Source of the DNA: a virus
Length of the DNA stretch: 27,467 nucleotides
Virus record (IMG/VR): IMGVR_UViG_3300038309_000157
Span: 1-27,467 of that record
Reading direction: 5' to 3' (one strand)
The notes beneath the pieces are model-generated. The model saw nothing but the letters and a program-made list of their open reading frames with translations, was not told the DNA's origin and did no database searches. Below are positions 18,156-26,414 of this stretch, piece after piece. Each line of letters starts with the position of its first letter. The first letter of the stretch is position 1. The translations under genes were made by a program, and so were the position numbers.

Positions 18156-21077
18156 TTATGTTGCTGCCTGTGTTACACTCATTGTAAATAAATTAGTGCC
18201 TATACAGTGGATGTACAGGTAAAAAGTGCCATCGGCAAAGTCGGCTGAACCTGCCAGTTTTATAATGTTTGCGGGTACGGTTAAACTTGTAAACGACGAG
18301 ATGGTCATCACCACACAAATGGTTTTATTAACCTGTGCATTACTAATGGCCATTGTTCCTATCGCGCCTGATACAGATGAATAAATAATACCGTGTGCCG
18401 ACATATCCCACGAAACATCATTATCTACAATGGTATCTTTCAGCGTTTCGTCAACATTTGCATAATCAATAACGTTGTCGGTAACTGTTGTTGAAATAGA
18501 TGTTGTCCCGCTTCCTGTAACTTCCCCGCTTAATGTGATTGTTTCGTTGCCAGAATGATTAGCTATAAATTCCTCAAAATTTGTGGTATTTATATCAGTT
18601 GGTAAAGTATCAATTAATACTTTTGGAATAGTATCAGTTACCCATTGCCCGGATTTTTGATCATATAATGAATCAATACCAGTTGTTTTATACCCGGCAT
18701 CGTTAGTAAAGCCTGATACATTTATGCTCGATTGATTTACCCATGTCGGGGTAGTTGCTGAGCCCTGACCCATATAAAATTGTCCTAATGCCCCTAAACT
18801 CCCTGATTTATGAGTATCTAATAGAAGTGATGATCCGTTTAAAGCATAAGAATTAAAATCAGCATCCAATAATGTACCTGAGCCGTCAATATCTTTAAGT
18901 CTCAACACATCAGTTGGATTAACTGGCGCATCTGCCACTGTTGCGCCTGCTGACATGGTTACGTCGCTTGTAATTCCTACCGTCCCAGTAACATATAATT
19001 GGTGTGGGAGCGCGTATCTGTTTAACCCACTTCCAATACCTACTTTTCCCTCAAATGTTGAATTATTACTTCCCCCTCCAATGCTAAGTGTCACAGTAGC
19101 ATCATTATCAATGCTTATAACATTTTGATTATTACTGTTATTTGTAATTCTATATTTATTTGCTTGTGTTCCAGCTGAAAATGTAGCTCCACTTGTTTGA
19201 AATTTTTGAATCGCATATGTGCCTGCTAGTATTTTATTTTCAACAGCGGTACTTGTTGAAACTCCATTTGTCTGACCCAACGTAGAAGTGTTAGAAACGT
19301 GTAACACAGAATCTAATCCCCAATTTTGAATTAATTGCATATTTCCTGCGATGTCGCTTGTATTTAGTGTTATCTGCTGTCCTGCTTCTTGTAGAGCATC
19401 TTCAACATTAGTCCCTGTAAAATAATCTCCGGCATCGGAAATTGACACATCTACTGCATTTGCCGTTCCAATGTCTTCTAAACTCGCTGCTGCAAAATCA
19501 TTTGCCCAATCAAGCGATGTATATATATTGCCAAGTAGGTAATTTATATCTGATCTTAGCCCAACAGTTGTGTCTTGTAGTTCAAGTGTATTAAGATAGT
19601 TTTGGGTTATGTCAATTCGATGTTCTCCCAAGCTGTCATAGTTGTTGATTATGTACTGCCTGTTGGCTGCTATTGAATCCCACGCAACTGCAAGACTGTT
19701 TGTATTCTGATTTATGTCTGTTCTTAATTCGGGTATTGAGTCTGCTGTATTATTCCATAAATTAAAATCTTGACCCCAAAGCGCAGTTCCTGACGAACCC
19801 CCATAATAAAGCACATTTCCATCAGCCCCCCCAGAAGGTATGTGTTTATATCCTGCATTAGTGGAATGATTTATAGTAATTTTATTTGTACTGTAAGATA
19901 GATTTATAGGATTTACGACATCGAATTGCACGAAAGAAGGAGAATTAGATAAGTATAATCGATTACTAACTGAATATAAACGCTGTATTTCATTTGTTGA
20001 ATCCTTGTCAAAGTCTGTTATCTCCTGTAATCCAAGTCCATCAATCTGTCCTTGCAAACTTGCTGAACTGTCAATTATTGCTTGTTGGTTGGTGGAGATG
20101 TCGGTTGTATTCTGGTTGATGTCAGGACGTAAATTGTTGTTAATGCTGTCTATTGCCACCGGGTCGGTTTCAGAAGTTAAAAATCCACTCACATCCGGTA
20201 TTTCACTTCGAACCTGTGCTGTGGAATCACTCAATGCTATTTTAGTGGCAAAACCGGATATATCTGGTATGTCGGGGATGTCCGCGCGGATTTGACTTGC
20301 CGTGTCTTTTATAGCTTGGGTGTTTGCGTTTATTGACCCCAAGTGTGATTCGAGAGTATCTCGCAAATGCTCTATGCTATTAATCCCCAAAAACCCTACA
20401 TCAAAATAGGAACTATCTCCGTCCCAAAATATAGTCTGCCCTGTGGAATCAGCTTCCTTGTTAGCAACATTTATTAGGCCTTGCAATTTTCCCCACTCAT
20501 ATATTTCCCTGTTCTTCAATACTGTTTTAACCGTGCTATCCGAAGAGTCCCAATAGCTTGTTCCTTCCGGCTCTGTTCCAGTTGGGATGTATCCGGTGTA
20601 TAATCGTGTAGAATCAAAAGGAATAGTCTGTCCTTTTTCGTAGGCTATTCTTAAATCAATGGCATTTCTGTAATCTGAGTTTGTTGGATCTAATCTCTCC
20701 CCATAAAATGTACCAAGTCCACTTGGGAAAGATCCGTCTGGAGTTTCGACAACAAATCCTGATAATCCTTGGAATGGTGCAGCACCGGACTTAAATACAT
20801 CTACTACGGTTATCAAAATTCCATCAGGCAAAATAGAATTATTAATTATTTTGTAGCCTCTTTGCTTATTATCAAAAAGAAAATTACCCACTGTTTTGTC
20901 GAATGCGCCAATATCATTCAAGTCAAGTGGATTAACTTTTACTGTAAATGTGTCAGTGCTTTGATATACCACGGAGTCAACTATAGTTCTCCAAGCTACT
21001 TCCGGCAAAAAAACGGTATATTCCTGAGATAAGGAAATAAAAGGTATTAATACAAATAAAAATAATATCTTTCTCAT
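18156..21077 (-). CDS. Long tail-fibre-like protein with signal peptide, 973 aa
   Basis: I start at the ATG at 21077 (MRKILFLFVLIPFISLSQ); the upstream HNH stop overlaps it as ATGA, and GGAGG lies 7 nt before it, a rare Shine-Dalgarno match. A longer frame from 21089 adds MEDN. After the signal peptide, about residues 230-560 are rich in coiled-coil or fibrous repeats (DINQNTTDIST, ADIPDIPDISG, TDINQNTNSL). A Gly/Ser/Thr-rich beta region follows (VTMSAGATVADAPVNP...), then a C-terminal segment with hydrophobic strands. This is the composition of long trimeric fibres that bind host surface glycans. No intramolecular chaperone motif is seen. It lies between an HNH gene and the repeat protein. 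Confidence 0.75.
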   Translation of the reverse strand: MRKILFLFVLIPFISLSQEYTVFLPEVAWRTIVDSVVYQSTDTFTVKVNPLDLNDIGAFDKTVGNFLFDNKQRGYKIINNSILPDGILITVVDVFKSGAAPFQGLSGFVVETPDGSFPSGLGTFYGERLDPTNSDYRNAIDLRIAYEKGQTIPFDSTRLYTGYIPTGTEPEGTSYWDSSDSTVKTVLKNREIYEWGKLQGLINVANKEADSTGQTIFWDGDSSYFDVGFLGINSIEHLRDTLESHLGSINANTQAIKDTASQIRADIPDIPDISGFATKIALSDSTAQVRSEIPDVSGFLTSETDPVAIDSINNNLRPDINQNTTDISTNQQAIIDSSASLQGQIDGLGLQEITDFDKDSTNEIQRLYSVSNRLYLSNSPSFVQFDVVNPINLSYSTNKITINHSTNAGYKHIPSGGADGNVLYYGGSSGTALWGQDFNLWNNTADSIPELRTDINQNTNSLAVAWDSIAANRQYIINNYDSLGEHRIDITQNYLNTLELQDTTVGLRSDINYLLGNIYTSLDWANDFAAASLEDIGTANAVDVSISDAGDYFTGTNVEDALQEAGQQITLNTSDIAGNMQLIQNWGLDSVLHVSNTSTLGQTNGVSTSTAVENKILAGTYAIQKFQTSGATFSAGTQANKYRITNNSNNQNVISIDNDATVTLSIGGGSNNSTFEGKVGIGSGLNRYALPHQLYVTGTVGITSDVTMSAGATVADAPVNPTDVLRLKDIDGSGTLLDADFNSYALNGSSLLLDTHKSGSLGALGQFYMGQGSATTPTWVNQSSINVSGFTNDAGYKTTGIDSLYDQKSGQWVTDTIPKVLIDTLPTDINTTNFEEFIANHSGNETITLSGEVTGSGTTSISTTVTDNVIDYANVDETLKDTIVDNDVSWDMSAHGIIYSSVSGAIGTMAISNAQVNKTICVVMTISSFTSLTVPANIIKLAGSADFADGTFYLYIHCIGTNLFTMSVTQAAT

Positions 21078-21739
21078 ATTGTCCTCCATTTAAAACCATG
21101 TGCAGTTTTGCTTTTTCCTCTACAACAATTTGAAATTGACTTGTTGCTGCCTTTTATTGATTTTGCTGCATCTGATTGAGATTTGTATTTTTTTATTATT
21201 TCATCTGTGTTTGAGTCAATTTGTAAGACCTCTTTTTCGTTAGATGAATATAATCCGCTATTGAATGCATGTCTCATGTTCTCCAATCTACTCACCCATT
21301 CTAAATTAACTGACCTATTATCTGTTTTTATTCCATTTATGTGATTTACCTGTGGCTTGTTGTGTGGGTTGTTAATGAAAGCTGATGCAACTAATCTGTG
21401 AATTTTTAATGTTTTTGTGATAGAATTAGAGCTTGCTTTGAATTTCAAATATCCATGACTATCAGACTCCGTCGTTAATATTTTTCCTTTAAATTTTTTT
21501 ATTTGTTCGTCTGATCTGATTATTACCCTATCAACACTTCTAACTCGCCCATAATTGCTTACTTGATACTTTCCTTCATACCCATCAATGTATTTCCAAA
21601 TTTCTTTTTTATTCATTGCGACTGAATTTAAATTTTGCGACTGAAAAAAGATAAGGGCAGGTGCAGTCGCTTCACCTTTCATTTTAGCCGCTAAACTAAA
21701 ACTAAGCCCTATACCAAATATAATCAAAATAATCCTCAT
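21074..21739 (-). CDS. HNH homing endonuclease with fused secretory leader
   Basis: Residues 42-221 are a normal HNH homing endonuclease: NUMOD4 (WKYIDGYEGKYQVSNYGR), then an HNH domain (KIHRLVASAF, QVNHINGIKTDNR, NLEWVS) with metal-binding His and Asn residues, and a C-terminal NUMOD1-like DNA-binding part (DEIIKKYKSQSDAAKSI). It would cut intronless or uninterrupted alleles. Residues 1-41 (MRIILIIFGIGLSFSLAA...) look like a signal peptide plus spacer, the front end of a small secreted protein. The first ATG is coupled to the previous gene by TAATG. The nuclease probably uses Met42 (21616, MNKKEIW), and the leader is a remnant of the gene it invaded. Confidence 0.85.
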   Translation of the reverse strand: MRIILIIFGIGLSFSLAAKMKGEATAPALIFFQSQNLNSVAMNKKEIWKYIDGYEGKYQVSNYGRVRSVDRVIIRSDEQIKKFKGKILTTESDSHGYLKFKASSNSITKTLKIHRLVASAFINNPHNKPQVNHINGIKTDNRSVNLEWVSRLENMRHAFNSGLYSSNEKEVLQIDSNTDEIIKKYKSQSDAAKSIKGSNKSISNCCRGKSKTAHGFKWRTI

Positions 21740-22476
21740 TAGTCAAAAGTTAAATGAACTTTCAAGGCATATTGAGTGAAGTAATTTGAAATAGAAATAA
21801 TCTGAGCGTTATTCAAGTCGTTATCTTGAAAGGTATTAAACGCTGTTTGATATGGTACTAAACTCCTGTAAATAGTCCCAGATTGGTTGTATTTAACCCC
21901 TACGTTGGCTAAACTCCTATTCAAATTGTGCTCTATTAATAAATTAGTGCCTGATGCTGTTAATGTCCAACCGTCCGGCAAATCAGAAACTAAAGCAATA
22001 CTTTGAGCTAAAGTTCCGGCTACTGGTAATGTAAAAGTATATATATTTTTCACTGTATTGTTTATTAATTGATCTGTTTGATTTTTATTGTAGAATGTTA
22101 TTCCAGAGTCAGCTACCGATATAAACTTTGAGCTATCTGTGAGTAAAATATAAGTCCCTTTTGTGTCAAGGCTATCAGATATGCTTCCTGAAATCCACCA
22201 ATGTATTATCCCGTTATTTCCCCATGTTAATGAATCAACACTTGCTGAACCTTCCCCTCCTGAGCCGTTTGTCCAAACTCCTGCAATTCTTTTTATAACT
22301 TGACCATCAGTGGCCGTTGTAGTATCAATAGATAATTTTGCTCCATTCAGATACAAAACAGTATCAATTCTTGCTTCTTGCCTTACACGTAAAGTATATG
22401 TATCTTCTTGTGAAAAAGATATGAACGACATCATTAGCAGAACCGATATAACAGATATTTTTTTTATAGCCATCAT
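21739..22476 (-). CDS. Secreted tail-fibre-like protein, 245 aa
   Basis: Signal peptide (M)MAIKKISVISVLLMMSFISFSQ, then a Thr/Ser/Gly-rich strand-forming chain (LRVRQEARIDTVLYLNGAKL, GSGGEGSASVDSLTWGNNG). Its composition resembles that of fibre and neck-like proteins of Bacteroidota phages. No catalytic motif, and no family that I can name. It starts 3 bp after the stop of the upstream tail protein, and its stop overlaps the HNH leader as TAATG. The two adjacent Met codons leave the exact start open. Probably part of the adsorption apparatus. Confidence 0.6.
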   Translation of the reverse strand: MMAIKKISVISVLLMMSFISFSQEDTYTLRVRQEARIDTVLYLNGAKLSIDTTTATDGQVIKRIAGVWTNGSGGEGSASVDSLTWGNNGIIHWWISGSISDSLDTKGTYILLTDSSKFISVADSGITFYNKNQTDQLINNTVKNIYTFTLPVAGTLAQSIALVSDLPDGWTLTASGTNLLIEHNLNRSLANVGVKYNQSGTIYRSLVPYQTAFNTFQDNDLNNAQIISISNYFTQYALKVHLTFD

Positions 22477-22479
22477 AGA

Positions 22480-22893
22480 TTATAATATAAATAAAAATTC
22501 AACAATAATTCCAGTCAGACTTTCATCATCATCAATGTAAAATGAAAATCCATCAGTAGTCACGGTTAATCCATAGATAGGTATTGTTAAATCTATCGTT
22601 TTTCCTCCTCCTAAATCTTGAATGCGGTAAACATGTAAATTCTTTCTTCCTATTGGAATATCGGAGAAAGATGATCCAAATGATTCTTCAACAAAATTAC
22701 TACTTAGCCCGGTCAATCTTCCAGTTTCGATTTGCGATGTTCCACCTCCTCCACTTGCAACACCAATTGATTCAAGGGCATACCTTTTAGGTCTTGACCA
22801 TCCGCTAAAATCAACAACAATCATAACATTTGAAGGATCAAGGCTTCCATCATATAAGGATTCTTCGTATGGTCTTGTTTGTTTTATTGCCAT
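22480..22893 (-). CDS. Uncharacterised tail-region protein, 137 aa
   Basis: Starts MAIKQTRPYEESLYDGSLDP. It has a Gly-rich loop (IGVASGGGGTSQIE), several short strands and a hydrophobic last strand (TGIIVEFLFIL). There is no signal peptide, unlike the next three genes. It sits 6 bp after the tail-tip gene and before the fibre genes, as a small baseplate, tip or fibre-connector protein would. Family not recognised; the call is by position and composition. Confidence 0.55.
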   Translation of the reverse strand: MAIKQTRPYEESLYDGSLDPSNVMIVVDFSGWSRPKRYALESIGVASGGGGTSQIETGRLTGLSSNFVEESFGSSFSDIPIGRKNLHVYRIQDLGGGKTIDLTIPIYGLTVTTDGFSFYIDDDESLTGIIVEFLFIL

Positions 22894-22899
22894 GTCTTT

Positions 22900-25581
22900 C
22901 TATGTTAAAACGTCTGCATAACTTACTTCCATTTCGATAAAATCATCTGTATCTGCCACCTGATAAAAGTCTATATGCATGTAAATGGGAGTACAAATTG
23001 TTTCCTCATTTTCATAGTCATATTTTTTTTCTTTTATCAGGGCAACTCCAATATCGGTAAAAAGATAATTTTCTGAAATAATACCTTTTAACTTAATATC
23101 AACACCTAATTTACAATATTGTGAGAAATTATAGGTAACATTTTCACTATCAATGATACCTTCATGCCATGTTCCTATGTAACGTCCAAATTCTTTTAGT
23201 AAATAAGAAGTTGCCATTACTCCATTAGGGACGGAGTTTCCGGTTATTTGTCCGGGGCCATAAAGAATTTCGTTATCGCCAGAACCATTTATAAAATAAG
23301 CAACCAAAACTATTCCGTTATTTAAGTCTGACGGATTCTCTAAGGCTCCTGTAATATCAGCCGAAATAATAGTTGTAGCAAGTTCTTTTCGGTTGTCTTT
23401 GCGTCTTTTATTGGTAGTTATTCTTTTAAATTTTTCTTCACTTTTTTTGAAATCTTTATAATAAGAATTAACATCCTCACGAGTAATATTGCCATACAAT
23501 TTAGAAGTATCAAATTGATAAGATTTGTATTCATTAATATATCCTAAATCTCTTATATCGACATATTCTCTTATCCTGTGCAAAAATCGTATATGTTCAA
23601 AATGCAAATTCAAATCCTGATCGATAAACCAAATTATCTGCGGAAATTTAATAAGCATATCATCAAACAGTTTTTTAAAGCTCATCTTTAATTCCGAAGA
23701 CGAATACGATGAGTCTGATATTTGTTTGATGGCCGACGTGTGAATTGCTGCAATATAATTCAGGAAATTTTGTTTCATATTGTAATAATTCAACCCACTT
23801 TCAATATCAAAGAAATCTGAATAAGGAGAATCGTTCCAGAAGAACATTGAATAAACTTCCTTTCCTGCTCTTGATTGATGTGTTGAACGATAAATATTCC
23901 TACAAATATCCCTGAAATCAATTCCGGTAGTTATTGATACAGAAGATGAACCTATTGGATAATCCTTTTTTGAATGTAAACTATCGTGATAATTTAATCC
24001 GGTAATTGAATCTGTACCAGAACCTGTTTTTGTATCCTGAGTCCAACTGTATTCAGCCCCGTTAAATGGTTTTCTTATCCATAATCTTTTCCCTGAAGAT
24101 GCGTCCTTGTCAAATGACACCCAACCACTATCTGCCTCTGGTGGAATTAAATCATCACCATCATATTCATCTTCTTTAAGGTATTCTTCCCTTGCATAGA
24201 TTGCATATCCGTAATAATTCCGATATGTTTTAAACCATTGAGTATAATAATTTCCCTGGAATACGGTAAGCTCACACATTTCCCAACCATACTTATCCTG
24301 CCCCTGATTTTTATCATCAAATTCTTCCTGCCAATCAGAATATGAAAAATCCCGATCATCGTGAAGACGTGTTTTTCCATTGTCTAATATTGCTGAGTTT
24401 GGTGCACCACTATCAAAATAATCCTCAAGATCAGGATATAATGGATCACTGGATGCCCTTTTTATTTTGCTATAAAGAAATTTGTCATCCACAAGAACAG
24501 ATTCTCCACCCGAATTGACCATTATTTCAATTTGGGTTTTGTATTTTATATTTTCGGATGGTAGGCTAACAGATAGATCAATATATGACATTTCAGAAGC
24601 AATAAAACTTACTCCCTGAACATATAAATAAGGTTTTTCATCTGTCGTTCCGTAAGAATGGCTTGTTGTTTCGTCAAACTGAAATTCAACTGTTAATATT
24701 CCGGCAATAGGAGTAATATCAGCAACAATCGAATAATAAGTAAAGTCGGTTATTGATGAAATAGGGATAGGTGAAGCATTGTTTTTAAATGTTATGGATG
24801 CTGCACTTCCCCATGATCCGTCAGCATGTAAATAATAAACGGGAGTTGATATTTCGGACTCTTTTAGGGTAATTACGAATTTCAAATTATATCGATAAGA
24901 TACATCTCCTGACAAAGCATAAAAAAATGAGAATAAAGCAGATTGATCTTTTGCTATTGAAAATTTTTGCCTAAGAAGTGAAGATAATAATATATAATGG
25001 TCAGGTGGTCCAACTACAAAACTATAATCTCCCATTTTGGCACAATCCTTATCAAGTAATGTTTCCTGATTATAATTAGATCCTGACCAATAATCTGGAT
25101 CACCTCCCGTCCACACTTCAAAATCACCGTTTCGGATGAGATTCTTGCCACCAAATATATCTACTTCTTCCTCGTAATTCTCTATAAAATCAGTGTATTG
25201 ATCGACAACTGTTGGTTTTATTGTTACAAGCGATCTGTCTTCATTTATATCGCAATCAACTTCACCGAAATATCCATAAACAGTTTGTGAGCCATAAACA
25301 GATTTAATGAAAAAGGTTGTTGTTGTAGGATTATCAAGTATTAAATCGTATAATTTATTCTTGTTGGATGAATCAGATTTATAAGCTAATGGATGATTTT
25401 TTATAAAAACTTCCTCCCATATTTTTCTTGGAACAGGCATTTCATCAATAAGTTCTTCTCCAAGATAACGAGCATCATCCGGTTCCACCTCAAAATAAGT
25501 TGCTGATTTGGCTAAATTGTACAAATCTGCCTTTTCTGAAAGTTCTCCTGCTATACTGATATATAAACTATAATTATACAC
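22900..25581 (-). CDS. Tail-tip/baseplate protein, 893 aa
   Basis: Starts at a GTG (MYNYSLYISIAGELSEKADL). Its N-terminal part contains 'YGYFGEVDCDINEDRSLVTI', a pattern I know from large proteins next to the tape measure in Bacteroidota siphophages; the analogous position in other phages is the tail hub or tail-associated lysin. The middle has a beta-sandwich-like region with Trp and Tyr (NGDFEVWTGGDPDYWSG), which looks like a carbohydrate-binding module. Later parts are strand-rich, with 'WFIDQDLNLHFEH'. No peptidase motif is evident. It starts 35 bp after the stop of the 265-residue gene, so a structural role at the tail tip is likely. The precise function is not proved. Confidence 0.6.
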   Translation of the reverse strand: MYNYSLYISIAGELSEKADLYNLAKSATYFEVEPDDARYLGEELIDEMPVPRKIWEEVFIKNHPLAYKSDSSNKNKLYDLILDNPTTTTFFIKSVYGSQTVYGYFGEVDCDINEDRSLVTIKPTVVDQYTDFIENYEEEVDIFGGKNLIRNGDFEVWTGGDPDYWSGSNYNQETLLDKDCAKMGDYSFVVGPPDHYILLSSLLRQKFSIAKDQSALFSFFYALSGDVSYRYNLKFVITLKESEISTPVYYLHADGSWGSAASITFKNNASPIPISSITDFTYYSIVADITPIAGILTVEFQFDETTSHSYGTTDEKPYLYVQGVSFIASEMSYIDLSVSLPSENIKYKTQIEIMVNSGGESVLVDDKFLYSKIKRASSDPLYPDLEDYFDSGAPNSAILDNGKTRLHDDRDFSYSDWQEEFDDKNQGQDKYGWEMCELTVFQGNYYTQWFKTYRNYYGYAIYAREEYLKEDEYDGDDLIPPEADSGWVSFDKDASSGKRLWIRKPFNGAEYSWTQDTKTGSGTDSITGLNYHDSLHSKKDYPIGSSSVSITTGIDFRDICRNIYRSTHQSRAGKEVYSMFFWNDSPYSDFFDIESGLNYYNMKQNFLNYIAAIHTSAIKQISDSSYSSSELKMSFKKLFDDMLIKFPQIIWFIDQDLNLHFEHIRFLHRIREYVDIRDLGYINEYKSYQFDTSKLYGNITREDVNSYYKDFKKSEEKFKRITTNKRRKDNRKELATTIISADITGALENPSDLNNGIVLVAYFINGSGDNEILYGPGQITGNSVPNGVMATSYLLKEFGRYIGTWHEGIIDSENVTYNFSQYCKLGVDIKLKGIISENYLFTDIGVALIKEKKYDYENEETICTPIYMHIDFYQVADTDDFIEMEVSYADVLT

Positions 25582-25616
25582 AAACCAAATTTATTAAATA
25601 TTATTTTAACATCATA

Positions 25617-26414
25617 TTAATTAGTTTCGTTATAGACACTTATTAATTCACTATGATCTACAAATGTTAATTTCATCATAAAAGCAACATCGGTAAGAAC
25701 ATCTTCTGTTTTTTCTACTGCAATGTCATTTGCTGTAAATGATATTCCTCCGTGTGTGATGGTCACAGTTCCGTTTGATTCAAGTATTCTTAACCCTGTA
25801 AGAAACCGTTGCATGTACTCATTACCCCAAACATTAAATTCATGTCTGGAAGCAAATGAACCATAAAGTATGTTCGTCGAACCAAATCTTTCTGAAATGT
25901 CTTCCTGAATATCTGGTGTTAATCCCAAATACTCAGCATTTATATAACATTCAAATGTGAAACCCGTTAAGTTCATAAAATAACTTTTCCCAAGTCTTAT
26001 ATTGGAAGAAACGGCACTTATTTTCGTCAATTCAGCTAAATAATCACTATTGCTTGTCCATCCAAAAACATCAGAGTAATAATTTGTCGATCCGTCAATA
26101 GTTATTTTCAGACTATAATCCCCATCATCATTTGAAGATAAAGTAGTTCCTAAATAGATCAGTCGTTTTCCACCAGTGAAACTTTCGACAGTCATAGATA
26201 AAGGACTTCCTACCGCCACATCATTTGAATCAAGTAAAGTTAAAGTAGCCGAAGTTGCAGAACTAACCAATAATTCAACTGCCGGAATATGATTTGTCTC
26301 AAGAAATATTCTGAACGGTTCTTCTTCAACATCCAAAGCAATTTGCCGGTTCCAGGTTCTCGCTGAAATGGAACTGTAAAAACCAAAAATGTTATATTGT
26401 CCGAGTATGCTCAT
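25617..26414 (-). CDS. Tail protein, Dit-like by position, 265 aa
   Basis: Starts MSILGQYNIFGFYSSISART. It is strand-rich throughout, with alternating polar and hydrophobic residues and a Ser/Thr-rich Ig-like segment (SSATSATLTLLDSNDVAVG). No signal peptide and no catalytic motif. Its ATG overlaps the tape-measure stop (ATGA). In siphophages the gene after the tape measure is usually the distal tail protein (Dit), which links tube and tip; this fits in order and size. I see no direct sequence signature of Dit. Confidence 0.6.
   Translation of the reverse strand: MSILGQYNIFGFYSSISARTWNRQIALDVEEEPFRIFLETNHIPAVELLVSSATSATLTLLDSNDVAVGSPLSMTVESFTGGKRLIYLGTTLSSNDDGDYSLKITIDGSTNYYSDVFGWTSNSDYLAELTKISAVSSNIRLGKSYFMNLTGFTFECYINAEYLGLTPDIQEDISERFGSTNILYGSFASRHEFNVWGNEYMQRFLTGLRILESNGTVTITHGGISFTANDIAVEKTEDVLTDVAFMMKLTFVDHSELISVYNETN

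Noticed and set aside
18156-22476. Diversity-generating retroelement acting on fibre genes
   Set aside because: No reverse transcriptase and no template/variable repeat pair with adenine-biased differences was seen.
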